A stretch of DNA of 64,000 bases from Prorocentrum cordatum (lineage: Eukaryota; Sar; Dinophyceae; Prorocentrales; Prorocentraceae), in assembly GCA_963575745.1 (NCBI GenBank), contig CAUYUJ010017630.1:165709-229708 (forward strand). The letters run 5' to 3'. This document shows, in pieces, positions 22,452-32,244 of this stretch. Below the pieces are notes generated by a model. That model searched no databases. It worked only from the letters and a program-made list of their open reading frames with translations, and was not told the origin of the DNA. How positions within the stretch are numbered: position 1 is the stretch's first letter; every line of letters starts with the position of its first letter. The translations under genes and the position numbers were made by a program.

Positions 22452-22637
22452 CCTCAGGACAGGGTCCAGGAGGCTCCGGCCAGGCAGCGCTTTCCTTATG
22501 CCCCTTGCTGGCGCGAAGGCGCCGGCGCCGAGCCGCGACGGGGCCCCGGGGCCCGAGAACGTGTTCCGAGGTGCTTCGGGGCACCGCAGAGGCGAGGGCC
22601 TGCTTTCCCTGGGGCCAGGCTGCCAAAAATGATTTTC
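22452..22637 (+). repeat. Direct repeat B, copy 2
   Basis: Partner of 21,800-21,985 at about 98% identity. It also ends in a small hairpin: GATTTTC (22,631-22,637) pairs with GAAAATC (22,645-22,651), which is a plausible right end of the element. The high identity contrasts with the broken ORFs and implies recent duplication or gene conversion. Confidence 0.9.
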
Positions 22638-22942
22638 GGGGCAGGAAAATCTTTCAGGGCGCACATGAGTGCGCTTCTCTGCCTTCATGCATCTTGGCTT
22701 CTATGCCTCGGGAAGCTATGCGTTTGGCCGCTACGTGTGTTGGTCTCACTCGCCCAGGGCTGCTTCGCGGCAGGTGGCTCCTCTTCCGCTTCCTCCCTCG
22801 GTTGGTCGGTTGGTTGGCTTGGCGCTGGTGGCGTGCGCAGTGGCTCCTCGCAGCGAACTCGTGGCTCTTTGCCGGTGCTTCTCGTTGCCACTTCGCCGCC
22901 GCTCCTCGTCGCCATTGCCTTCCCGCGGCCAGCTTCGGTGAC

Positions 22943-23165
22943 AGCGCCGCAACGGCCCTGAGGGGGGCTGCTCTGCAGGGTGCAACGCTCTGGCGCGCGT
23001 GGCCCGTGGCAGCGCCGCAACAGCCCTGAGGGGGGCTGCTCTGCAGGGCGGAACGCCCTGGCGTCAGCGGCCCGTGGCAGCGCCGCAACAGCCCTGAGGG
23101 GGGCTGCTCTGAAGGGGCGGAGCGCCCTGGCGCCCGTGGCTTGTGGCAGCCCTGCAGCGCCGCAA
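22943..23165 (+). repeat. 67-bp tandem repeat, about 3.3 copies
   Basis: Units start CAGCGCCGCAAC near 22,943, 23,010 and 23,078, and contain CCCTGAGGGGGGCTGCTCTG. A partial fourth copy ends near 23,165. Confidence 0.85.
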
Positions 23166-23885
23166 GGGCGGCTTGTTTCGCCGCAATTTCGCCGCCGCTC
23201 CTCGTCGCCACTTCGCCGCCGCTCCTCGTCGCCACTTCAGCGCTTGTTGCGCAGCGGCCGCGGCCCAGGTGCGCCCAGTTCGCTGGCGTGGCTGCCCCAG
23301 GTGTGGCGGCGTTCGGGCCCAGGTGTGCTCGTTTAGCAGCGGCTGCGGCCCAGGTGTGCCCAGTTCGTTTTCGTGGCAGCCCCAGGTGTGGCAGCGCTGC
23401 TGGCCTCCCGTCGCCACTGCCCCTTCCTGCCGGCGCTCCTCATCGCCATTTCGCCGCCGCTCCTCGTCGCCACTTCGGCGCTTGTTGCGTAGCGGCCGCG
23501 GCCCAGGTGCGCCCAGTTCGCTGGCGTAGCTGCCTCGGGTGTGGCGGCGCGTTCGGGCCCAGATGTGCTCGTTTCGCAGCGGCTGCGGCCCAGGTGTGCC
23601 CAGTTCGCTTTCGCGGCTGCCCCAGGCGTGGTGGCGCGTTCGGGCCCAGGTGTGCTCCTTTCGCAGCGGCTGCGGCCCAGGGCAGGGGCGGCCCGTGCTT
23701 GCCCCAGGTGTGGCTGTGCGCCTCCTGTCGCCGCGCTTGCCTTCTGTCCGTTCCTCTGGCTGTTTGCCGGCGCTCCTCGTCGCCACTTCGCCGCCGCTCC
23801 TCATCGCCACTTCTGCGCGTGTTTCGCAGGTGGCTGCCCCGGGCGTGGCGGCGCGTTCGGGCCCAGGCGTTTTCGTGTCGCAGCG
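23165..23885 (+). repeat. Compound minisatellite: 24-bp units plus ~85-bp units
   Basis: CCGCCGCTCCTCGTCGCCAC units (24 bp) recur singly or in pairs near 23,180-23,235, 23,450-23,480 and 23,770-23,815. Between them are longer units holding GCCCAGTTCGCTGGCGTGGC and TTCGGGCCCAGGTGTGCTCG. Confidence 0.8.
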
Positions 23886-23889
23886 GCTG

Positions 23890-24260
23890 CAGCCCAGGTG
23901 CGCAGTCCCGCAAGGCGGGAGGTGCACCCGCAGGTCGGGCGCCATCTTCACGCGCGCAGTCCCGCAGGACGGGAGGCGCACCCGCAGGTCGGGCACCAAT
24001 TGCTGTCACGCGTTCCCGCAGGTCGGGAGGTGCGCCCGCAAGTCGGGCGCCATCTTCAGGCACGCAGCCCCGCAGGACGAGAGGCGCTCCCGCACGTCGG
24101 GCACCAACTGTAATCGCGCATTCCCGCAGGTCGGGAGGCGTGCCCGCAGGTCGGGCGCCATCCTCAGGCACGCAGCCCCGCAGGACGGGAGGTGCACCCG
24201 CAGGTCGGGCATCAGCTGCTGCCATCGTTCCCGCAGGCCGGGTCGGGCACCATCTTCAAG
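23890..24260 (+). repeat. ~58-bp tandem repeat
   Basis: Six to seven units of the type CCCGCAGGWCGGGAGGCGCA ... CCCGCAGGTCGGGCRCCATC, separated by CGCGCAGTC- or CGCATTC-type ends. It is open in several frames on both strands because the unit lacks stops. ORFs here, including the 798-codon plus frame 23,141-25,537, are repeat artefacts in my view. Confidence 0.85.
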
Positions 24261-24279
24261 CACGCAGTGCGCGATGCCG

Positions 24280-25530
24280 CGTGTTCTGGCGCCGGCGCCG
24301 TCCGGAATCATATCCGGCGCGCGACTCCGCGCTCACGGATGCAAGCGCCCAGGGACGCAATCGAAGCGGGATTCCACGCTTACGCGCGCAAGCGCGCCAG
24401 GTTCGTCATCGCGATTGTGCGCGCTGGGGCGCAGCCGGGATTGCGAGCGCAATTCCGCGCGTTCGGGCGCGGGCGCGCCCGGACTTGCCATCGGAGCGCG
24501 ACGCCTGCGGGCGCAGGCGCGCCCAGAAACGCAACCAGCGCACGATTCCGCGCGCTCGCGCGCTGCGGAAGTGCGGGCGCGCCCCGAATTGCAGTCGGAT
24601 CGTGTTTTCGCGCCAGCGGGCGCAGGCGCACCCGGAGTCGCAATCGGAGCGCGTTCGGGCGCAGGCAGTGCCCGGTAAACGACGGCCGGAGCGCGATTCC
24701 GCGCTTGGGGGCGCAAGCGCTCCGAAACGCAGCGCATGGGCGCTGCGGAAATGCCGGCGCGCCATTGCGTTCTCGTTCCGGCGGGCGCAAGCGCGCCCGC
24801 GAACGCAATCGGAGCGCGATCCCGCGCTAATGGGCGCCTGCGCCCAGAAGCGCAATCGGAGCGCTATATCACACTCTCGGGCGCAGGGCGCCGCGGTTCG
24901 CCATCGGAGCGCGTTTCCGTGCATTCGGGGGCTGGTGCGTCCAGATTCGCAAATAAAAGCGCGACTCCGCGTTTGCGGAGGCAGGCGCGTCGGAAAAGCA
25001 ATCAGGCCGCGATTCCGTGCGCACGCGCGCAGAGCGTTGAAGGTTGCAGTTGGAGCGCGATGGCGCGCGTGTGAGCACAGGCGCCCTGTAGCGCAACCGG
25101 AGCGCGATTGCGCGCTCATGGGCGCAGACGCGCCCAGGTGCCCGAGTCCGCGCATTCGGGCGCAGGCAGCGCCTGGAATCGCTGTGGGAGCGCAATTCCG
25201 CGCGTACGAGCGCAGATTAGGCCAGATTCGCCATCGGAGCGCGCGTTCGGGCGCAGGCAGGCCCGGAATCGCCGTGCGTGCGCGATTGTGCGCTTGCGGG
25301 CGCAGGCGCCGGGAGCGCGGGTGCGCCCAGGTTCCCCGTCGGGCCGCGACCTCATGCGTTCGGGCGCCGCCCAGGAATGGCGATTCCCGTTCAGGCGCAG
25401 GCTCGCCCAATTTGCAATCCTTGCGCGAGTCTGTGCTGATGGGTGCAGACGCGCCCAACGCAATTGGAACGCGATCTCGCGCGGTCGGGCGCAATCGCGC
25501 CCAGACCGCAAAGATTTGTGGGGATGAAAT
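24280..25530 (+). repeat. ~60-bp degenerate tandem repeat, 1.25 kb
   Basis: Degenerate repeat built on GAGCGCGATTCCGCGC and CGGGCGCAGGCGCGCCC with CGNAATCG/GCAATCGGAGCG joins. It is older and more diverged than the adjacent 58-bp array. It runs directly into the head of modular element E1 at about 25,549. Confidence 0.8.
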
Positions 25531-25548
25531 ATGGTAGCCCGCAAAGTT

Positions 25549-26719
25549 TTTTCCCAACTATCCTGTTGTTTTGGGTCCTCGCTTTGAAGACACGTCGCCC
25601 CGCGTTCTCCTCTCCTCTTCTCCTCCCCCTCCTCCTCCCGCTACCCCCTCCTCCTCCCTCCTCCCTCCCTGCGTTTCATCCACCCAGTGCAACGTTTCGT
25701 GGCCCCATATTCGGAGGCCCCACCTACGGTCCCAGTGCTACCGTCCGCATGCGTCCCGCACACCCAGTACAGCGTTTCGTGGCCTTCCTCCCCTTCCTCC
25801 CTGCGTTTCACCCACCCAGTGCAGCGCTTCGTGGGCCCATGGGGTGCCCCGTCGAAGGTCCCAGTGCTACCGTCCGCATGCGCCCCGCGCGCCCAGTACA
25901 GCGCTTCGTGGCCCCATAGGGAATTTCACCGAAGGTCCCAGTGCTACCGTCCGCATGCCTCCCGCGCACCCAGAGCAGCGCTTCGTGGCCCCATCGGGAG
26001 TCCCACCGAAGGTCCCAGTGCTACCGTCCGCATGCCTTCCGCGCACCCAGAGCAACGCTTCGTGGCCCTCTTCCCCCTCTTCCCTGCGTTTCACGTGTTT
26101 CGCGCACCCAGTACAGCGCTTCGTGGTGCCATAGGTACTCCCCCCCCGAGTGTCCCAGTGCTACCGTCCGCGTGCGTCCCGCACACCCAGTACAGCGTTT
26201 CGTGGCCCCATAGGGAGCCCCACGGAAGGTCCCAGTGCCACCGTCCGCATGCGTCCCGTACGCCCAGTGCAGCGTTTCGTGGCCCCATCAAGGGAACTCC
26301 GCCGAAGGTCCCAGTGCTACCATCCGCATGCGTCTCGCGCGCCCAGTACAGCGTTTCGTGGCCGTCTTCCCCTTCCTCCCGGCGCTTCACCCACCCAGTA
26401 CAGCGTTTCGTGGGCCCATGGGGAGCCCCGCCGAAGGTCCCAGTGCTACCGTCCGCATGCGTCCCGCACGCCCAGTACAGCGCTTCGTGGCCCCATAAGG
26501 GAGCTCCGCGGAAGGTCCCAGTGCCACCGTCCGCGTGCGTCCCGCACACCCAGTACAGCGTTTCGTTGCCCCATAAGAGAGCTCCGCGGAAGGTCCCAGT
26601 GCTACCGTCCGCATGCGTCCCGCGCACCCAGTACAGCGTTTCGTGGCCGTTTTCCCCTTCCTCCCGGCGCTTCACCCACCCAGTACAGCGCTTCGTGGGC
26701 CCATGGGGAGCCCCGCCGA
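25549..26719 (+). repeat. Modular head-satellite element E1 (truncated by gap)
   Basis: The head is TTTTCCCAACTATCCTGTTG through TTTTGGGTCCTCGCTTTGAA (25,549-25,590), followed by a CCT-rich tract to about 25,670 and then a ~78-bp satellite to the gap. Each unit carries TTTCGTGGCCCCATAGGGAG, CCGAAGGTCCCAGTGCTACC and GTCCGCATGCGTCCCGC. The tail module is not seen because the N gap follows. Plus orientation means head to tail. Confidence 0.85.
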
Positions 26720-26819
26720 NNNNNNNNNNNNNNNNNNNNNNNNNNNNNNNNNNNNNNNNNNNNNNNNNNNNNNNNNNNNNNNNNNNNNNNNNNNNNNNNN
26801 NNNNNNNNNNNNNNNNNNN
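26720..26819. other. Assembly gap (100 N)
   Basis: Exactly 100 N, the usual placeholder for a gap of unknown size. It lies between two tandem arrays, so array collapse is likely. Confidence 1.
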
Positions 26820-27250
26820 GAGGCAGGCTGAGGCTGAGGCTGAGGCAGGCTGATGCTGAGGCAGGCTGAGGCTGAGGCTCAGGCTGATGCAGGCTGAGGC
26901 TTAGGCAGGCTGAGGCTGAGGCCGAGGCTGAAGGCAGACTGAGGCCGAGGCTGAAGCAGGCTGAGGCTGAGGCTGAGGCAGGCTGATGCTGAGGCTGAGG
27001 CAGGCTGATGCTGAGGCAGGCTGAGGCTGAGGCTGAGGCTGAGGCAGGCTGATGCTGAGGCAGGCTGAGGCTGAGGCTGAGGCTGATGCAGGCCGAGGCT
27101 GAGGCAGGCTGAGGCTGAGGCCGAGGCTGCAGGCAGACTGAGGCTGATGCAGGAGCAGGCTGAGGCTGAGGCTGAGGCAGGCTGAAGCTGAGGCTGAGGC
27201 TGATGCTGAGGCAGGCTGAGGCTGAGGCTGAGGCTGAGGCTAATGCAGGC
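26820..27250 (+). repeat. GAGGCT/GCAGGCTGAGGCT hexamer-based array
   Basis: Imperfect repeat of GAGGCT, GATGCT and GAGGCAGGCT. It runs into terminal block T (27,244-27,400). Confidence 0.95.
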
Positions 27251-27400
27251 CACTGCGACTGTCATCGCGAATGCGACTACGACTGCGAGAACAGCAGAAC
27301 TCTACAACTGGATTCTCATCTGAAACTTAAGGGGGATGCTTCCAGATATGCTCCTACACATCGCTGTTAGGTTGCTTTGCCGGGATAATTTTACCTAACA
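27244..27400 (+). repeat. Terminal block T, copy 1
   Basis: About 150 bp, around 90% identical to 28,876-29,035. Both hold GCGACTGTCATCGCGAATGC, GACTACGACTGCGAGAACAG and CACATCGCTGTTAGGTTGCT, then TTTGCCGGGATA. The last part resembles the tail of the modular family (GGTTGGGTCCTTCGCCAGGA), so block T may be a diverged tail module. Confidence 0.85.
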
Positions 27401-27499
27401 GCGAAGACTGATAGGTTTCTAGTGGTCTCAAAAGAGAGCAGCAGATCACTCCACAGGGGGGTCCGGGCAGGTGTTGGGGCGTTTCCGGGCGGCATGAGC

Positions 27500-28080
27500 C
27501 GGGCTCGTTTTTCACCAACAGTCACACACTTCGTGCTCTTCGCCTTCCCAGAACTCCATTCCCAGGCCACATTCTGGGGGCCGGATGCAACAGTCACACA
27601 CAAAGTGCTCTTCGACATCCCAGAACGCCATTCCCGGGCCACATTCTGGGGGGCCGGATGCAACAGTCACACACTTCGTGCTCATCGACATCCCAGAACG
27701 CCATTCCCGGGCCACATTTTGGATGCCCGGAGCCAACTGTAGGCCACTTCGTGCTCTTCGACTTCCCAGAACTCCATTCCCGGGCCACATTTTGGATGCC
27801 CGGAGCCAACTGTAGGCCACTTCGTGGTCTTCGAGTTCCCAGAACTCCATTCCCGGGCCACATTTTGAATGCCCGGAGCCAACTGTAGGCCACTTCGTGC
27901 TCTTCGAGTTCCCAGAACTCCATTCCCGGGCCACATTTTGAATGCCCGGAGCCAACCGTAGGCCACTTCGTGCTCTTCGAGTTCCCAGAACTCCATTCCC
28001 GGGCCACATTTTGAATGCCCGTAGCCAACTGTAGGCAACTTCGTGCTCTTCGACTTCCCAGAACTCCCATTCCTGGGCCA
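27500..28080 (+). repeat. ~72-bp tandem array, about 8 copies
   Basis: Units carry CCCAGAACTCCATTCCCGGG, CCACATTTTGAATGCCCGGA and GCCAACTGTAGGCCACTTCG. The first three units vary (GGGGGCCGGATGCAACAGTC); the later ones are more homogeneous. A purine tract follows directly. Confidence 0.9.
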
Positions 28081-28089
28081 CATTTTCAG

Positions 28090-28860
28090 CAGGGGCAAGA
28101 GCACGACGAGGAGGAGGACGAGCAAGACCAGGAGGACGAGGACGAGCAGGAGCAGGACGAGGAGCAGGAGGAGCAGGAGAAGAAGGACGAGCAGGAGGAG
28201 GAGGAGGACGAGCAGGAGGAGGAGGACGACCAGGAGGAGGAGGACGACAAGGAAGAGGAGGAGGATGGAGGAGGCGGGGAGGAGGAGGAGGAAGGGGGAG
28301 GAGGAGGAGGAGGAGGAGGAGGAGGAGGAGGAGGAGGAGGAGGAGGAGGAGGAGGAGGAGGACGAGGAGAGGAGGAGGAGGGGGGGGGAGAGCACCAGGA
28401 GGAGGAGAACGAGGACCACCAGGAGGAGGAGGAGGAGGAGGAGGAGGAGGAGGAGGAGGAGGAGGAGGAGGAGGAGAGAACACCAGGAGGAGGAGGACGA
28501 GCAAGACGAGGAGGACGAGAACGAGGACGACCAGGAAGAGGAGGAGGAGGAGGAGGAGGGGAGGGGGAGGACTACCAGGAGGAGGAGGAGGAGGAGGAGG
28601 AGGAGGAAGAGGAGGAGGAGGACGAGGAGGAGGAGGAGGAGGACGAGGAGGAGGAGGGGGGGGGAGAGCACCAGGAGGAGGAGAACGAGGACCACCAGGA
28701 GGAGGAGGAGGAGGAGGAGGAGGAGGAGGAGGAGGAGGAGCACCAGGAGGAGGAGGACGAGCAAGACGAGGAGGACGAGAACGAGGACGACCAGGAGGAA
28801 GAGGAGGAGGAGGAGGAGGAGGAGGAGCAGGAGAAAGAGGAGGAGGAGGAGGAGGCAGGC
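28090..28860 (+). repeat. (GAG/GAC)n purine-rich tract, ~770 bp
   Basis: Strand-asymmetric GAGGAGGAC/CAGGAG repeats. Internal duplications are visible; for example the AGCACCAGGAGGAGGAGAAC block recurs near 28,390 and 28,668. Long poly-Glu, poly-Arg and poly-Leu ORFs follow from the repeat. Potential triplex-forming sequence. Confidence 0.95.
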
Positions 28861-28875
28861 TGAAGCTGAGGCTGT

Positions 28876-29035
28876 GACTGCGACTGCCGTTGCCGCTGCG
28901 ACTGTCATCGCGAATGCGACTACGACTGCGAGAACAGCAGAATTCGACAACTGGATTTTCATCTGAATCTTAAGGGGAATGCTTTCAGATATGCTTCTAC
29001 ACATCGCTGTTAGGTTGCTTTGCCGGGATACTTTT
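28876..29035 (+). repeat. Terminal block T, copy 2
   Basis: Direct-repeat partner of 27,244-27,400, again placed immediately after a tandem array and ending TTTGCCGGGATA. Confidence 0.85.
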
Positions 29036-29067
29036 TTTTAGGGTTTCTTCGGAATGGGCAGTCTTAA

Positions 29068-29590
29068 TGCCTCTTGGGGAATCTAGGGGGCTGCTTGGGG
29101 ACTCTTGGGGCCTCTTCGGGGCGTCTTGGGGCCTCTTGGGGGCCTCTTGGGGCGTGCTAGGGGTCCCTGGGGGCCAAGAGCTCGAAATGTCCGTTCGAGT
29201 CCCCCATCAGGGCTCCCTCTCGGAGCCGTTCCTGCGGCCTATTGGGCCGTTTTTGGCGCCTACTGGGCCGTCTTGGCCGTTTTGGGGCCCCCTTGCAGGC
29301 CTGTTGGGCCGTCTTGGGGCAATCTTGGGGGCTTGTAAGGCCGTCTAGGAGCGCTGGGGCGCCGACAAGGCGAGAAAGCCCAAAACTCAAGAAACATCGA
29401 TGACTTTGGCATCTTGGGGCCCTCATGGGAAGCGTTTCCTCTTGGGGCGTCTTGGAGGCCTCTTGGGCCGTATGGGGGCCATTTTGAGCGTCTTGGAGCG
29501 ATCGTTCGGCGACTCGGGGCCCTCTTTGACCGTCTTCGGGGCACTTGGAGCCCTTTTGGCCCGTCTTGGGACCTTTTTGGGCCGAGAAAA
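29068..29590 (-). repeat. CAAGAGGCC-family block 2
   Basis: Same family as 2,775-3,350 and in the same orientation (plus strand reads GGGGCCTCTTGG). It has the island CGCCGACAAGGCGAGAAAGC near 29,361 that matches the CCGACAAGGCGAGAA island of block 1. Confidence 0.8.
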
Positions 29591-29599
29591 ATCACGCAC

Positions 29600-30145
29600 C
29601 ACCGCTCGCTGCGGCAAGCCCTGACGGCTTAAAGACTTCGGTTCCCGGTCCTTTTTTAAAAACTCTTCAGGGCTGAGGGCTGAGGCTCAGGGGATTGGGC
29701 AAAGGACCTGAGGACACGCCCACTCCGTGCCCAGAGGCACGGTGGCGGATAACTGTTGTTTGCTTTTTTGGGGGGGGAGGCTCTCATGCAGAAAGCGCTG
29801 AAAACGCGTCGTTGCTCTAGCGATTGTAGCGTCGTGGCTTTAGCGTTTTCTGCTTCGCCGTGACATCCATACAGGGGGTGGGGGCTGAAACCGGTTTCCG
29901 TACGCAGGTCTGAAAACGGTAATTACTTTGGCGAAGAACCCAATTCAATCGACAGGCGTGGGAACTATTAACAAGACCGCTCAAAACACAAGAACTTGTT
30001 GGCGGGTTCCGCAGTAACCCTGAAAGCTTCGCCGGTGACCGTCGGACCATGCTCGCGACCCAATTCGTACACGGGCAGGTGACGATGTATACGGGACGGA
30101 GCAAGAGGGTGGGGGCAGAGGAAGCAGGATGAGGGGTATTTTGAG
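29600..30145. other. Unique intergenic sequence
   Basis: Mostly unique. Contains CCAGAGGCACGGTGGCGGAT near 29,731, shared with 3,882. No supported gene. Confidence 0.4.
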
Positions 30146-30149
30146 AAAG

Positions 30150-30985
30150 GATTAGTGGCTCGAGGGCTTTCCGTGGAGCTCCCCATGGGGCCACGAAATG
30201 TGTAAGGGGTCTGCCCGGATGGAGCCGAGTAGCCATGCGGACTTTGCCACAGTCTCTGCTGGCGGAGCCCTCTGTGGGGCCACGAAGCGCATGTTGGGTG
30301 TACCAGACCCTGCCACGGAGGCCTTCGGATGAGCTCTCTGTGGGGCCACGAATCGTGTGAGGGGTGTGCCAGAATGGACCCGAGTAACCATGCGGACCCT
30401 GCCACAGAGGCCTGCGGCTGAGCTCCCTACAGGGCCACGAAGCGTGTGAGGGGTGTGCCAGAATTGATCCGAGTAGTCATGCGGACCCTGCAGCTGGGGC
30501 CTTCGGTGAAGCTCCCGAAAGTGCCACGAAGTTTGTGAGGGGCGTGCCTGACTGGACCCGGGTCACCATGCGAACTCTGCCACAGAGGCCTTTGGCGGAG
30601 CCCCCATGGAGCCACGACGTGTGTGATGGGTGTGCCAGAATGGGCCCGAGTAATCATGCGGACGGTGAAGCTATGGGGCCACGGAACGTGTAAGAGATGT
30701 GCCAGAATTGACCCGAGTAACCATGCGGACGTTGCCACAGAGGCCGTCGGTGGAGTCCCGATGGGGCCACGAAGCACGTGCGAGGTGTAGTGTGCGAAAC
30801 GATGGTGTGAATGATGATGGCACGAAGGCGATGATGCTGACGACGATGATGACGACGATGATGATGATGCTGATGACATGCATGACGAGGAAGATGAGAC
30901 GAGTGGGAGGAGGGCACGAAGTATATGGGGCGGGGTGCTGCGAATTCAAAACGAGGACCCAACGCATAGGAGGGCTGGGGGAAAC
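30150..30985 (-). repeat. Modular head-satellite element E2 (reverse, tail missing)
   Basis: The ~90-bp satellite (CATGCGGACCCTGCCACAGA, GGGGCCACGAAGCGTGTGAG) spans 30,150-30,780. It is followed by an ATGATG-rich stretch and the inverted head around 30,941-30,985 (CAAAACGAGGACCCAACGCA). No tail module is seen at its left end. Confidence 0.75.
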
Positions 30986-31278
30986 ACGCCCCGACCCCGG
31001 CCTGACACGCGTGTGAAAGAAAGCCTGGAAGCCCACGGCCCGTCCGCGGCAGGCTCCGATGAAGGAACGCAACAGACTTGAACAAGACCAGCGAGGCGTG
31101 TTTTTTTGGCATGTTCGGTTTTGTGGTTGATGAGTTTAAAGCACGACTTCCACGACGCCGAGCTGAACACGCAAAACACGTCCAGAACATATTTACGTTG
31201 AGCCAAGTTGCTGAATGAGCTCATATGGTGAGAAGAGCTGCTGGAGGTCCCCGCGGTTTTTTTGGAGAGGCGCTGCAT

Positions 31279-31323
31279 CTCCCTGGCGCGCTCCGCGAGC
31301 CAGGGTGATCTGGCGCCAGGGAG
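31279..31323. repeat. Small foldback (11-bp perfect arms)
   Basis: CTCCCTGGCGC (31,279-31,289) and GCGCCAGGGAG (31,313-31,323) are exact inverses around a 23-nt loop. Confidence 0.6.
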
Positions 31324-31420
31324 GGGCGGGTGGCAGCGCCGAGTCAGGTCAGGCGTGCGTGATCATGTGGTTTGTTAATTCTATCCTCGTCGTCGGTCGT
31401 CGGCGCCGAGAGCCGAGGAA

Positions 31421-31525
31421 AGAGGAGGAGGAAGAGGAGGAGGAGGACGATGACGAGGAGAAGGAGGAGGAGGAGGAGGAGGACGAGGAGGAGGAGGAAG
31501 ACGAGGAGGGCGAGGAGGACGAGGA
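31421..31525 (+). repeat. (GAG/GAC)n microsatellite
   Basis: GAGGAG/GACGAG trinucleotide tract. Confidence 0.95.
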
Positions 31526-31738
31526 TTACCAAGCGCGCTATAGGCTTGAAGGGTACCTAAACCCATCTTTACGGATGAGGCGGCCACATCCTCAAAGTTG
31601 GAGGTACTGCCGAAAGCTATCGGCCACCTGCTGATACCAAGGAGGCCAAATCTCACTTATAGCTTTCGGCCGTACCTCGGAATAGGGTGCCTATCCGTCA
31701 GTAATAGCTGCTCGAATTTCCACTCCTCATTCCCGGAC

Positions 31739-32116
31739 TCGGAAGATCCGAAATACAACAATTACGTATCATCGAGCAGCTATTCTATTCGACCGTCGGT
31801 CGAATGGCAAACTCTGGCACCATGGACCCTCCCCGATTCTATTCGACCGTCGGTCGAATGAAACGCCATGGCCCGTGGACCACCTGCCACAAATCTCGGG
31901 GAGGGTAACTGGCCCTCGGCGAGGCACTCTATTCGACCGTAGGTCGAATGACGAGCTCTGGCACCGTGGGCTCCCCCCCGATTATATTCGACCGTCGGTC
32001 GAATGACACGCCCTGGCATCATGGACCCCCTGCCACAATTCTCGGCGGGGGGGGGTCAGGCCCGGACTCGGAAGATACGAACTACGAATCTTATGTATCA
32101 TCGAGCAGTTCTCTGC
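31739..32116. repeat. Cluster of four identical palindromes between short direct repeats
   Basis: The 19-nt palindrome ATTCGACCGTCGGTCGAAT lies at 31,787-31,805, 31,841-31,859 and 31,986-32,004. A one-base variant (GTAGG) lies at 31,931-31,949. Between them are related segments (CTCTGGCACCRTGG, CACCTGCCACAAATCTCGG). The cluster is bracketed by about 45-nt direct repeats carrying CTCGGAAGATMCGAA and GTATCATCGAGCAG (31,739-31,780 and 32,068-32,107). The symmetric repeated design resembles protein-binding sites, but no function is demonstrable. Confidence 0.8.
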
Positions 32117-32216
32117 GAAGCCATGGCCAGGGGGTGACAGACACGGCACCGAAGGAGCGCTCGCGGCGGAGCCACAGCACGAGGGAGCATCATGGCACCC
32201 CGGTGCTCCCCCCTTT

Positions 32217-32240
32217 CCAAACGGACCATGGTCCGTTTGG
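32217..32240. repeat. Perfect 24-bp palindrome
   Basis: A perfect inverted repeat centred on ACGGACCATGGTCCGT with CCAA/TTGG outer ends and no loop. Confidence 0.85.
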
Positions 32241-32244
32241 CCAT

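Larger units (their letters stand above)
16520..22651 (+). mobile_element. Degraded tyrosine-recombinase (DIRS/Ngaro-like) retroelement
   Basis: Three coding regions occur in the order gag-like (16,520-17,840), RT plus RNase H (17,875-19,991) and tyrosine recombinase (20,067-21,702), all on the plus strand. A recombinase in place of a DDE integrase, and RNase H directly after RT, define the YR/DIRS order. The gag-RT/RH-YR order without a recognised methyltransferase resembles Ngaro-type elements. Downstream lie two direct repeats (21,800-21,985 and 22,452-22,637) that fit the B1-A2-B2 part of split direct repeats. The left boundary and A1 repeat were not found. Frameshifts in gag, at the RT N-terminus and in YR, plus an in-frame stop in YR, mark it as non-autonomous now. 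Confidence 0.8.

Noticed and set aside
22893-25530. Possible CRISPR array
   Set aside because: Units are adjacent or partly degenerate with no unique spacers of constant length, the genome is eukaryotic, and no cas genes are present.
25687-26853. 388-codon ORF with repeats of SATVRMRPAHP type
   Set aside because: Translation of the 78-bp satellite (a multiple of three), and it runs into the N gap.
27682-29004. 440-codon minus-strand poly-Leu/poly-Ser ORF
   Set aside because: Complement of the GAG/GAC tract plus the 72-bp array; not a membrane protein.
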